Below are positions 43,299 through 51,458 of a DNA stretch of 64,000 bases, piece after piece. The position numbers and the translations under genes were made by a program. Origin of the DNA: Falsiroseomonas algicola (lineage in GTDB: Bacteria > Pseudomonadota > Alphaproteobacteria > Acetobacterales > Acetobacteraceae); NCBI RefSeq assembly GCF_011040385.1, contig NZ_JAAIKB010000002.1:248001-312000 (forward strand), in the 5' to 3' direction. Within the stretch, counting starts at the first letter, position 1. Each line of letters starts with the position of its first letter. A model generated the notes under the pieces. The model saw only the letters and a list, made by a program, of their open reading frames with translations. It was not told the origin of the DNA and searched no databases.

Positions 43299-44288
43299 AT
43301 GTTGCAACGTCGTCACCTGCTGGGCCTGACCGCCGGCGCCGTCGGGACGCTGGCCGCCCCGGCCGCGCTCCGCGCCCAGGGCGCCTGGCCCAGCCGCGGC
43401 ACCATCCGCCTGGTCGCCCAGTTCCCGCCGGGCGGGCTGGTGGACACTGTCGCCCGCCTGATGGCGCCGGCCATGGCCCAGGCGCTGGGCCAGAACATCG
43501 TGGTGGAGAACCGGCCGGGCGCGGGCGGCATCATCGGCACCGACATGGTCGCGAAATCGCCGGCCGATGGCTACACGCTGCTCGTCAGCCATGCCTCCGT
43601 GCATGTGTTCAGCACCGCGACGCGGCCGAGCCTGCCCTTCGACCCGATCAACGACTTCACCCACATCATGCAGCTGGTGGAGGCGCCGAACATCATCCTG
43701 GTGCGCGCCAACTCCCCGTTCCAGACGCTGGAGCAGCTGGTGACGGCGGCGAAGACGCGGCCCGTGCGCTACGGCTCCTCCGGCATCGGCTCCGCCCCGC
43801 ACCTGCTGGGCGCGATGTTGTCGGCCGAGGCCGGCGCGCCCAACCTCGACCACATCCCGTACGCCGGCAGCGCGCCGGCCATGCAGGACGTGCTGGCGGG
43901 CAACATCGAATGCATGGTGGACCCCATCACCACCAACACGCAGCAGATGCGCGACGGGTCGCTGCGCGCCCTGGCGGTCTCCACCGCGCAGCGCCTCGCG
44001 ATGTTCCCGAACGTGCCGACCTTCGCGGAGCTCGGCTATCCCAAGCTGACCTCCGCGCAGTGGCTCGGCCTGTCCGGGCCGAAGGGCCTGCCGGCGCCGA
44101 TCGTGGAGAAGCTGACCTCCATCATCCCGCCGATCCTGGCGCGGCCGGAGCTGGCGTCCCGCTTCGTCGAACTGCAGACCATGCCGCGCAACCCGCCGCC
44201 GGCGGGCGCGGATTTCATCGCGCTGATGCGGCGCGAGATCAGCGAATGGACTGCCGTGGCGCGGCAGTTCAACATCACCGTCAGCTGA
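43299..44288 (+). CDS. Bug/TctC-family solute-binding protein
   Basis: ATG 43299 gives 329 residues with a twin-Arg-like signal (LQRRHLLGLTAGAVGTLAAP, cleavage near RAQ). Bug motifs: WPSRGTIRLVAQFPPGGLVD, IVVENRPGAGGIIGTDMV, PVRYGSSGIGSAPHLLGAML and NLDHIPYAGSAPAMQD. A periplasmic carboxylate-type receptor, ligand unknown. It is inserted between the two GPP34 genes and ends in a strong rho-independent terminator. Confidence 0.93.
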   Translation: MLQRRHLLGLTAGAVGTLAAPAALRAQGAWPSRGTIRLVAQFPPGGLVDTVARLMAPAMAQALGQNIVVENRPGAGGIIGTDMVAKSPADGYTLLVSHASVHVFSTATRPSLPFDPINDFTHIMQLVEAPNIILVRANSPFQTLEQLVTAAKTRPVRYGSSGIGSAPHLLGAMLSAEAGAPNLDHIPYAGSAPAMQDVLAGNIECMVDPITTNTQQMRDGSLRALAVSTAQRLAMFPNVPTFAELGYPKLTSAQWLGLSGPKGLPAPIVEKLTSIIPPILARPELASRFVELQTMPRNPPPAGADFIALMRREISEWTAVARQFNITVS

Positions 44289-44313
44289 GAACGAGCCCAC
44301 GGTGGTGAAGCGG

Positions 44314-44340
44314 GGGCGGCCTGACGGCCGCCCCTTTTTC
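44314..44340 (+). terminator. rho-independent terminator of the Bug gene
   Basis: GGGGCGGCC, TGAC loop, GGCCGCCCC, then TTTTT: a 9-bp GC stem directly followed by a U-run, 25 bp after the Bug stop. It is the clearest intrinsic terminator in the window. Confidence 0.9.
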
Positions 44341-44357
44341 GTGCACCATTCCCACCA

Positions 44358-45029
44358 ATGCCTGGGATGGATGCGATGGCGCTGACGATGCCGGAGGAGA
44401 TCCTTCTCCTCCTCCTCGATGACCAGACGGGGAAGCCGGTCGGGTTGCCCGGACCTGCCGGGGATCTGGCGGTGGTGGGCGCCATCCTGATGGAGCTGGC
44501 GCTGGCGGGGCGGATCGACACGGACCTCGACGGCCTTTCCGTCGTCAGCGCGCAGCCGACGGGCGATCCGGTTCTGGACGGCGTACTGGCGCGGCTTGCG
44601 GCGCCAGGCCCGGCGCGCACGAGCCGCGGCTGGATCCAGGAATTCGCCAAGGGGGGCGGGCTGCTGCGCACGCAACTGCTGGAACGGCTGGTGCAGGGCG
44701 GCGTGCTTCGCCGGGTGGAGAATCGTTTCCTCTGGGTCTTTCCGGAGCGGCGCTATCCCAAGGTCGAGGGCAGGGCGGATGTGGAGGAGGTGCGGGCCCG
44801 GCTGCGGCACGTGCTGCTGGATGACAGCATCCCCGACCCCCGCGATGCGCTGCTGATCGGGCTCGCCCGCGCCACGGCACTGGTCCCGCTGCTGCTGTCA
44901 GCGGAGGAAGCCGCGAAGGCGGCGCCGCGTGTCGAACGGATCGCGGCGTTGGAGGAGTTGTCGCGCTCGCTCGGCGCCGCGACGCGCGACATCTATGCCG
45001 CGCTGATGCGGCAGGGGGCGATCCACTGA
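44358..45029 (+). CDS. GPP34 (GOLPH3-like) family protein, copy 2
   Basis: Up to 223 residues from ATG 44358; ATG 44367 or 44376 align better with copy 1. Shared blocks: LTMPEEILLLLLDDQTGKPV, AILMELALAGRIDTDLDGLS, AQPTGDPVLDGVLARLAAPG, ERLVQGGVLRRVENRFLWVF and ERRYPKVEGRADVEEVRARL. The two proteins are clear paralogs. It follows a rho-independent terminator, so it needs its own promoter. It is convergent with the DUF3225 gene, with one base between stops. Function in bacteria unknown. Confidence 0.85.
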   Translation: MPGMDAMALTMPEEILLLLLDDQTGKPVGLPGPAGDLAVVGAILMELALAGRIDTDLDGLSVVSAQPTGDPVLDGVLARLAAPGPARTSRGWIQEFAKGGGLLRTQLLERLVQGGVLRRVENRFLWVFPERRYPKVEGRADVEEVRARLRHVLLDDSIPDPRDALLIGLARATALVPLLLSAEEAAKAAPRVERIAALEELSRSLGAATRDIYAALMRQGAIH

Positions 45030-45030
45030 C

Positions 45031-45426
45031 TCAATAGGCGGGCGTCGCCTCCGTCACCGACACATGCGCTGATACCACCTTCCAGCCGAGGTCGGGGAAG
45101 CGCACCCAGGTCTGGCTCTGCCGGCCCGTCGTCGTGCGGCCCCGCATGTCGAATTCCAGGTTCACGGTCGCCATGTCACGCCCCAGCGTCGTGATCACCA
45201 GCCGCCGGCGTGCCAGCTTGATGCCGGGGCCGGGCGGGCGGCGGACGCGGTGGGCGTGGATCTCCTCGAACCCATAGCCATTCTCATGGATGGCGTAGCG
45301 GATGGTGTGGGGGCTGTTCCAGAAGGTGGCGTCCAGCACATCGACATCCTTGTCGATCAGCGCCTGTTCGTAGCGTTCGAACAGGGTGCGGATCTCCTCC
45401 ACCACCTCGGGGATGTTGACGTCCAT
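45031..45426 (-). CDS. DUF3225 / HpxZ-AtzH-like protein
   Basis: 131 residues with the SnoaL-like DUF3225 pattern: VVEEIRTLFERYEQALIDKD, DATFWNSPHTIRYAIHENGY, GFEEIHAHRVRRPPG and WVRFPDLGWKVVSAHVSVTE. Family members include HpxZ (oxalurate use) and AtzH (cyanuric acid pathway), both encoded beside amidases. Here the ATG overlaps the amidase stop (ATGA), reproducing that pairing. An ureide or carboxyurea intermediate is a reasonable guess for the substrate. Confidence 0.85.
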   Translation of the reverse strand: MDVNIPEVVEEIRTLFERYEQALIDKDVDVLDATFWNSPHTIRYAIHENGYGFEEIHAHRVRRPPGPGIKLARRRLVITTLGRDMATVNLEFDMRGRTTTGRQSQTWVRFPDLGWKVVSAHVSVTEATPAY

Positions 45427-46589
45427 CAGCTCTTCTCCAGGGCAAGGGCGGTGCGGACCAGCAGCGCATCGGCGCCGCGGGCGGCCAGCAGGGAAAGGCC
45501 GATGGGCCGGCCATCGACGGTGGCGCCGGGGATGCTCACCTGCGGATGGCCGGCCAGCCCGCCATGGGCGCAGAGCATGTTGATGGCGGCGCGGATGCCA
45601 TCGAGGTCGGGCAGCGGCAACCCGGCTTTCGGCGCGGGGAAGGGCGTGGTCGGCATGGCGAGGATGGTGCCGGGCGGCAGCAGGTGCCGCAGACGTCCGC
45701 GGGCCTCCCGCCGCACCAGCGCGGCCCAGCCCAACTCCGATTCCGGCGTCATCGACGCCAGCACCAGGCCGCGGGCGACGCCGAAGGCGAAGCGCGGATT
45801 GTCGCGCTCCACCCAGGGGCGGAAGGTCTGCCAGGCCTCCACGGGTTGCAGCGTGCGCTGGGCGCGGGACCAGGTGGAAAGGCCCTGGGGCGCCATCACC
45901 TCCTCCCGCCATTCCGGCACCAGGCGCTTCAGCCGGTCGAGCAGCGGCTCCAGGGCCTCGGCGGTAGCGGGGTCGGCGAAGCCGAAGGCGTCGGTCGCAA
46001 TCACCAAGCGGTCCGGCACCGCCGGCCCGATCGCCTCCTGCAGCAGCACGGCGGAAACGCGGGCGAAGGTCGCGGCATCCCGCGCGAACCAGCCGGCGGT
46101 GTCGGATGACGGCGCCTGCGGCATCATCCCCGTCAGGTCGAGCCGCCCATGCGTCGGCCGGATGCCGTAGAGCCCGCAGAAGCTGGCCGGCACGCGGACG
46201 GAGCCGCCCGTATCCGTGCCGAGCGACGTGTCGCAAAGCCCCTGAGCCACCGCGCTGGCGGAGCCGGAGGAGGAACCGCCGGGGACATGGCCGGGCGCGG
46301 CGGGGTTCAGCGGCGTGCCTTCGAAGGCATTCTCGCCGAGGATGCCGAGCGAGACCTCGTCGGTGATCGTCTTGGCCGTCAGCGTGGCGCCGGCATCGAG
46401 CAGCGCCTGCACGGCCCAGGCATGGCGCGAGGGCACCGGATTCTGGCGCGCCCAGTCGGGATTGCCGCCGCCGGTGACGTGTCCCGCAACGTCGAAGAGG
46501 TCCTTGGCCGCGAAGGTGAGGCCGGCGAGCGGCCCGCCGGGCCGGCCTTCCACATGCACGGACGTGCCGGGGACGAAGGGGGAGGTCAT
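45426..46589 (-). CDS. amidase signature family hydrolase
   Basis: 387 residues with the Lys-cisSer-Ser triad: Lys in LTFAAKDLFDVAG, Ser in GGSSSGSASAVAQG and the nucleophile in LGTDTGGSVRVPASFCG. The short N-terminus and HVTGGGNPDWARQN resemble the AtzE/HpxY and indoleacetamide-hydrolase branches. It hydrolyses an amide to acid and ammonia. It is coupled to the DUF3225 gene downstream and follows the binding-protein/TRIC fusion by 12 bp, so import or efflux and hydrolysis may be linked. Confidence 0.9.
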   Translation of the reverse strand: MTSPFVPGTSVHVEGRPGGPLAGLTFAAKDLFDVAGHVTGGGNPDWARQNPVPSRHAWAVQALLDAGATLTAKTITDEVSLGILGENAFEGTPLNPAAPGHVPGGSSSGSASAVAQGLCDTSLGTDTGGSVRVPASFCGLYGIRPTHGRLDLTGMMPQAPSSDTAGWFARDAATFARVSAVLLQEAIGPAVPDRLVIATDAFGFADPATAEALEPLLDRLKRLVPEWREEVMAPQGLSTWSRAQRTLQPVEAWQTFRPWVERDNPRFAFGVARGLVLASMTPESELGWAALVRREARGRLRHLLPPGTILAMPTTPFPAPKAGLPLPDLDGIRAAINMLCAHGGLAGHPQVSIPGATVDGRPIGLSLLAARGADALLVRTALALEKS

Positions 46590-46601
46590 GCGGGCTCCTT
46601 C

Positions 46602-48119
46602 TCAGGCAAGACGGGGCGGGGCCCAGCGGAAGGCCAGCGCCGCCATGCGCGTCACGACGCAGCCGATGACGGCGATGATGACGGCGGGCACCACCTCATC
46701 GATCTCCACGCCCGGGCCGCGGGCCATCAGGTAGCCCGTCAGCGCCAGGGACCAGATCACGGAGACCTCCCCGTAGAAGCCCGTGGTGAGGTTGGGGATG
46801 CTGCCGCCGCCGCGCAGCACGTCGCGAAGGATGCCGCCGCCCGCGCCCGTGATGGTGCCGAGCACCGGGCCCCAGAGCCAGAGCGGGTCCGCCCCCATGC
46901 CGAAGGCGATGGTGACGCCGAGAACGGTGGAGGCGCCGAGGCCCAGCGCATCGGCGAAGTCGAACAGCCAGCGATCCGCGCGGCGGCGGCGCAGCGCGAC
47001 CGTGACCTGCGCGATCCAGAAGGCCAGGATGGCGCGGCCGCGCAGAAGCGCCCAGGCATGGGTGACGGCCCAGACCGTCATGACGGTGCCGAAGATGAGT
47101 TGCAGGAACAGCGGATTCCGCAGGATGCCGAGGGGGTAGCGGCCCATCAGCAGGTCCCGCAGCACGCCGCCCGCGGCGGCCGTCACGCCGGCCAGGACGA
47201 AGGCGCCGAACAGCGACCAGCCGCTGTGCCGTGCGGCCAGCGCGCCGGCCAGCGCGCTGGCGACGGTGCCCGTGATCTGCAGAACCAGGAACCAGCGGCT
47301 GTCGATCGTCAGCGACAGCAGGATGGGAAAGCGGAAGCGGGCCGCGATGCGGTCCAGCGTGCCGTCTTCGGTCAGCATCTCGATCGCCGCGTCGAAGCGG
47401 CCGAGCATGGAGGCCGGCACCGTGTCCCGGCTGAAGGCGAGGTGCAGTGGGATGACGATCCGCATCGCCGCCTCCTCCACCGCCGCGGCGGCACCGAGGC
47501 GCGTGATGTCGAGTGCGACCGAGAGGCGTTCGGCGAGGAAGCCGTCGATCTCGCCCGCCAGCAGGCGGCGGATGTTGGTGGCGTCGTCATTGGCCGGCCG
47601 CACCAGGCCCGGGATCGGCGGCGATGCGATGAAGGCGTCGAGCCCGGCATCGTAGTAGGAAAAGCCAGCCCGCACGCCGAGCCGGAAGCGCGGCTCCGCG
47701 CGCAGGAAGGCAGCGAGTTCGGTGGGGTTGGCTGCGCGCACGCGCGATGCCTCGCCGCGGCGCATGATCAGCACGTTCACATCCCGCCGATAGGGCAGGG
47801 AGAGTGCGTAGCGCGCGGCGCGTTCGGGCGTCTCCGGGATGCCGGTCGCGACATCCATGCGGCCTGCCGCCACCGCATCCAGCAGCTGCAGGTAGCCCAT
47901 GGGCAGGAAGCGCACCTCCTCCCCCGCCTGGCGGGCGATGGCGCGCACCATCTCCACGTCCAGGCCGGTCAGCTCCCCCTGGCGCATGTATTGCTGCGGC
48001 TCCCCGGCATACCAGCCGGCCTGGAGCACGCGATCCTGCGCCAGGGCGGCCGGGATGGCCGCCAGCAGCAGCAGCAGCGCGGCCAGCAGCCGGCGCAGCT
48101 CAGCGAGCCTCGCCGCCAT
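46602..48119 (-). CDS. fusion of SBP_bac_3 binding domain to TRIC/YadS-type membrane domain
   Basis: ATG 48119 gives 505 residues. After a signal or anchor helix (LLAALLLLLAAIPAALA), residues 28-262 are a periplasmic amino-acid-binding domain (GELTGLDVEMVRAIARQAGE, DAVAAGRMDVATGI, NIRRLLAGEIDGFLAERLS). Residues 275-495 are a UPF0126/TRIC domain of two repeated three-helix units, each with a GGxLRD motif (GGVLRD at about 317 and GGILRD at about 428). TRIC proteins such as YadS pass glycine or cations. The fusion would place a ligand sensor beside a channel. The start overlaps the end of the deacetylase gene; the amidase follows. Confidence 0.85.
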   Translation of the reverse strand: MAARLAELRRLLAALLLLLAAIPAALAQDRVLQAGWYAGEPQQYMRQGELTGLDVEMVRAIARQAGEEVRFLPMGYLQLLDAVAAGRMDVATGIPETPERAARYALSLPYRRDVNVLIMRRGEASRVRAANPTELAAFLRAEPRFRLGVRAGFSYYDAGLDAFIASPPIPGLVRPANDDATNIRRLLAGEIDGFLAERLSVALDITRLGAAAAVEEAAMRIVIPLHLAFSRDTVPASMLGRFDAAIEMLTEDGTLDRIAARFRFPILLSLTIDSRWFLVLQITGTVASALAGALAARHSGWSLFGAFVLAGVTAAAGGVLRDLLMGRYPLGILRNPLFLQLIFGTVMTVWAVTHAWALLRGRAILAFWIAQVTVALRRRRADRWLFDFADALGLGASTVLGVTIAFGMGADPLWLWGPVLGTITGAGGGILRDVLRGGGSIPNLTTGFYGEVSVIWSLALTGYLMARGPGVEIDEVVPAVIIAVIGCVVTRMAALAFRWAPPRLA

Positions 48120-49002
48120 GGTCCTTGCACCATTGCGCGGCCTGCGCATGGGTCGCGAACCACACGCCCTCATGCTTCTTCATGCGCGTGATCAGGCGGT
48201 CGAGCAGCGGCAGGCGCGACCGGTGGCCGATGATGTGCGGGTGCATGGTCAGCAGGAACATGCCGCCGTCGGCATAGGCGCCGTCGAATTCCGCCGTGAA
48301 GATCTCCTCCACCGCGGAGGGCGGGGTATAGGGGCGAAGGCCGCTGAAGCGGAGCATGTTGAAGTAGACGGCGTCGTCGCGGATCCATTCGGGCGGCAAC
48401 TCCACGATGCCGGTCGGCTCGTCCTGGTCCAGCAGCTCATAGGCATCGTCGTCGGCCATCAGCGACGAATCGTAGAGCAGCCCCATCTCCTTGATGATCG
48501 ACAGCGTATCGATGGAGAAGTCCCAGGACGCCGTGCGGATGCCGACCGGGCGCTGGCCCGACAGCTTCTCCAGCATGTCGGCGGAACGCAGGGTCAGGTC
48601 CCGCTCCACGCCCTGCGGCAGCTTGGTATTGGCCTCGTGGATCCAGGAATGGATGCCGATCTCGTGGCCTTCATCGGCGACCGCGCGGATCTCCTCCGGG
48701 TGCAGCATGGCGCTGACGGCGGGGTAGAAGAAGGTTGCCGGGATGCCGTGCCTGGCCAGCAGCGCGCGGATGCGGGGAATGCCCTGGCGGCTGCCATACT
48801 GGCCCTGGCTGATCCGCATCGGGCTGTCGTCGGAGTCGCGCAGCGGCCCGGTCTCATGATCCGCGTCGAAGGACAGCGTCACGCAGCAGCGGGCGCCGCC
48901 GGGCCAGGAGGAAGGCCGCAGGCTGCGGCCGGCGCGGGCGCGGCCGACGATTTTCCGCCACTCGGGCTCGGTCAGTTCCCAAGGGGGAGTCGGTTCGGGC
49001 AT
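48100..49002 (-). CDS. polysaccharide deacetylase (NodB-homology) family protein
   Basis: ATG 49002 gives 300 residues. NodB motif 1 reads CCVTLSFDADHETG (Asp-x-Asp form). Motif 2 is EIGIHSWIHEANTK (His-x3-His). Later motifs are VGIRTASWDFSIDTLSII and FLLTMHPHIIGHRSRL. This subgroup includes HpPgdA-type and PuuE (cofactor-free allantoinase)-like enzymes, so a small cyclic imide or amide substrate is as likely as a polysaccharide. No signal peptide is visible, which favours a cytoplasmic small-molecule role. It begins the minus-strand set with the TRIC fusion, amidase and DUF3225. Confidence 0.85.
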   Translation of the reverse strand: MPEPTPPWELTEPEWRKIVGRARAGRSLRPSSWPGGARCCVTLSFDADHETGPLRDSDDSPMRISQGQYGSRQGIPRIRALLARHGIPATFFYPAVSAMLHPEEIRAVADEGHEIGIHSWIHEANTKLPQGVERDLTLRSADMLEKLSGQRPVGIRTASWDFSIDTLSIIKEMGLLYDSSLMADDDAYELLDQDEPTGIVELPPEWIRDDAVYFNMLRFSGLRPYTPPSAVEEIFTAEFDGAYADGGMFLLTMHPHIIGHRSRLPLLDRLITRMKKHEGVWFATHAQAAQWCKDHGGEAR

Positions 49003-49067
49003 CGGGGTTTCCTCTCGGGCTGCGTGGCGCCATGCTGCCCGGCACCGAGCCCCCCTGGAAGCCCCGC

Positions 49068-50510
49068 ATGACCACACTGACCGACCCCTTGCCGGCCGAT
49101 CCCGCGCTGATGACGGCGGAGCAGCTGCTCTCGCTCTATGCCCGGCGCGCCCTGTCGCCCGTGGAGGCGCTGAAGGCGGTGACGGAGCGGATCGCCCGCT
49201 ACAACCCCTGGGTCAACGCCTTCGCCGCCATGAACCCGCGCGCCCTGAAGGATGCCGGGGAGAGCGAGGCGCGCTGGGCGGCCGGGCGGCCCATGGGCAT
49301 GCTGGATGGCGTGCCCTGCACGGTGAAGGACCTGCTGAACATGGCGGGCTTTCCGACGCGGCGCGGCAGCCTGGTGACGGACCCGGCGCCGCAGACCGAG
49401 GATGCGCCCGCCGTGGTCGGGCTGAAGGCGGCGGGGGCCGTCATCATCGGCAAGACCACGACGACGGAATTCGGCTGGAAGACGCCTGGCGACTGCCCGC
49501 TGCATGGCATCACGCGCAACCCCTGGAACCCGCAGCGCACGCCCGGTGGCAGCTCCTCCGGCGCCGGGGCCGCGGGGGCGGCCTGCTTCGGGCCGCTGCA
49601 TATCGGCACGGATGCCGGCGGATCGATCCGCATCCCCGCCGCCTATTGCGGGCTGGTGGGCGTGAAGCCGAGCTATGGGCGCATTCCGCAATGGCCGCAT
49701 GGCGCCTTCTCCGCCGTCGCCTGCGCGGGGCCGATGACGCGCAGCGTCGGCGATGCCGCGCTGATGATGTCCGCCATGGCGCGGCATGACCTCCGTGATC
49801 CCGTCTGCCTGCCGGATGATCCGCGGGACTGGCGCACGGGCATGGACCAGGGCGTGGCCGGGCTGCGGGTGGCGGTGGTGCGGCGCCTCGGCTTCGAGCC
49901 GCCGCTGGATGAGGAAGGGGAGGCCGCGCTGCAGGTCGCGGCCAAGCTGCTGGCGGAGCAGGGCGCCATCGTCGAGGAAGCCGATCCGCAGTTGCCGGAT
50001 ACCCGCGCCATCTTCTCCCGCGTCTGGGGTGTCGCGATCGCCCGCATCTGGACCGGCACGGCGGAGGAGAAGCGCGGTCAGCTGGATGCGGGGATCGAGG
50101 AGGTGGCCCGCAGGATGGGCGACATGGGGGCGGCCGATTTCCTCGGCGCCGACATGCTGCGGGTGGAATGCGGGCATGCCATGGCGCGCTTCCACCAGCG
50201 CTATGACCTGATCCTGACGGCGGCGACGCCGACCGCGGCGCTGGATGCGGATGCGCCGACCATCCGCCCGGTGGAGGCGCTGTGGCGGGACTGGGCGCCC
50301 TGGACCTTCGCCTTCAACCTGACCCGCCAGCCCGCCATCGCCGTCCCGATCGGCCTCGATGAGGCTGGCATGCCGCGGGCGGTGCAGGTGGCGGCGGCGC
50401 TCTACCGCGACGACCTCGCCTTCCGCGCGGCACGGGCGCTGGAGACGGCGGCGAGCCTGCCCCTGGCCAATCCCTCGGAATCCGGGCAGATGCGGGCCAA
50501 GCTCAACTGA
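49068..50510 (+). CDS. amidase signature family hydrolase
   Basis: ATG 49068 gives 480 residues. Triad motifs: GVPCTVKDLLNMAGF (Lys), TPGGSSSGAGAAGAACFG (Ser) and IGTDAGGSIRIPAAYCG (nucleophile Ser). It resembles GatA-like or aryl-acylamidases without the GatCAB context. It is divergent, across 65 bp, from the deacetylase gene and precedes a FAA hydrolase by 15 bp. Together with the minus-strand amidase it suggests stepwise hydrolysis of a compound with more than one amide bond. Confidence 0.92.
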   Translation: MTTLTDPLPADPALMTAEQLLSLYARRALSPVEALKAVTERIARYNPWVNAFAAMNPRALKDAGESEARWAAGRPMGMLDGVPCTVKDLLNMAGFPTRRGSLVTDPAPQTEDAPAVVGLKAAGAVIIGKTTTTEFGWKTPGDCPLHGITRNPWNPQRTPGGSSSGAGAAGAACFGPLHIGTDAGGSIRIPAAYCGLVGVKPSYGRIPQWPHGAFSAVACAGPMTRSVGDAALMMSAMARHDLRDPVCLPDDPRDWRTGMDQGVAGLRVAVVRRLGFEPPLDEEGEAALQVAAKLLAEQGAIVEEADPQLPDTRAIFSRVWGVAIARIWTGTAEEKRGQLDAGIEEVARRMGDMGAADFLGADMLRVECGHAMARFHQRYDLILTAATPTAALDADAPTIRPVEALWRDWAPWTFAFNLTRQPAIAVPIGLDEAGMPRAVQVAAALYRDDLAFRAARALETAASLPLANPSESGQMRAKLN

Positions 50511-50525
50511 CCGGGGGACCGCGCG

Positions 50526-51395
50526 ATGCGGCTGGTGACGTTCACGGATTCCAAGGGCGCGCGCGTGGGCGCGCTGGATGCGGCGGGGCAGGTGCTGGAC
50601 CTGGCGGCCGCCGATGCCGGCCTGCCGCGGGACATGATCGGGCTGATCGCCGCCGGCGCGCTGGCGGCGGCCAAGGCGGCGGCCGCGAAGGCGCCCGTGG
50701 TGGCGGGCGCGAAGCTGCTGGCGCCCATCCCGCGCACGCCCAAGAACATCTTCTGCGTGGGCAAGAACTATCACGAGCACGCGAAGGAATTCGCGGGATC
50801 GGGCTTCGATGGCGGCGCGAAGGACGTGGTGCCGCCCTTCCCCGTGGTGTTCAGCAAGCCGCACACCAGCATCATCGCCGATGGGGAGCCGATCCTGAGC
50901 GCGATGGACCCGACCGGGGGCCTGGACTACGAGGGCGAACTCGGCGTCGTCATCGGCACGGGCGGGCGCGGGATCTCGAAGGCGGACGCGCTGAAGCACG
51001 TCTTCGGCTACACCATCGTGAACGACGTCACGGCGCGGCACCTGCAGAAGCGCCACAGCCAGTGGATCCTCGGCAAGGGACTCGACACCTTCGCGCCCAT
51101 GGGCCCGGCCATCCTTACGGCGGATGAGTGCCCGGACCCGACGACGCTGACGCTCACCACCTGGCTGAACGGGGAGCGCCGGCAGCATGCCCCCGTCTCC
51201 GACCTGATCTTCGACATCCCGACCCTGGTGGAGGCGATCAGCGCCGCCATCACGCTCGAGCCGGGTGACGTGATCGCCACGGGCACGCCGGCCGGTGTCG
51301 GCATCGGCTTCAACCCGCCGAAGTTCATGAAGGCGGGCGACGTGGTGCGGATCGAGGTGCCGGGCATCGGCATCCTGGAAAACCCCGTTGCCTGA
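50526..51395 (+). CDS. fumarylacetoacetate hydrolase family protein
   Basis: 289 residues. An N-terminal beta region (RLVTFTDSKGARVGALDAAG) is followed by the FAH core from about 75: NIFCVGKNYHEHAKEF, GGLDYEGELGVVIGTGGRG with metal-binding Glu residues, GYTIVNDVTARHLQKRHSQW, KGLDTFAPMGPAI and GDVIATGTPAGVGIGF. The family cleaves C-C bonds of diketo acids or hydrates 2-oxo-pentenoates and acylpyruvates. Co-oriented with the amidase and a Bug receptor; a type-A hairpin repeat separates it from the latter. Confidence 0.93.
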   Translation: MRLVTFTDSKGARVGALDAAGQVLDLAAADAGLPRDMIGLIAAGALAAAKAAAAKAPVVAGAKLLAPIPRTPKNIFCVGKNYHEHAKEFAGSGFDGGAKDVVPPFPVVFSKPHTSIIADGEPILSAMDPTGGLDYEGELGVVIGTGGRGISKADALKHVFGYTIVNDVTARHLQKRHSQWILGKGLDTFAPMGPAILTADECPDPTTLTLTTWLNGERRQHAPVSDLIFDIPTLVEAISAAITLEPGDVIATGTPAGVGIGFNPPKFMKAGDVVRIEVPGIGILENPVA

Positions 51396-51403
51396 TTGAT
51401 TCT

Positions 51404-51429
51404 CCCTCCCCCGCGCTTGCGGGGGAGGG
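51404..51429. repeat. intergenic hairpin repeat, copy 4 (type A)
   Basis: CCCTCCCCCGC / GCGGGGGAGGG with GCTT loop, identical in its 26-nt core to the copy at 6925-6950. It starts 8 bp after the FAA hydrolase stop. Confidence 0.8.
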
Positions 51430-51458
51430 GCTGCGACACCACCGGGAGGAACAAGAAA

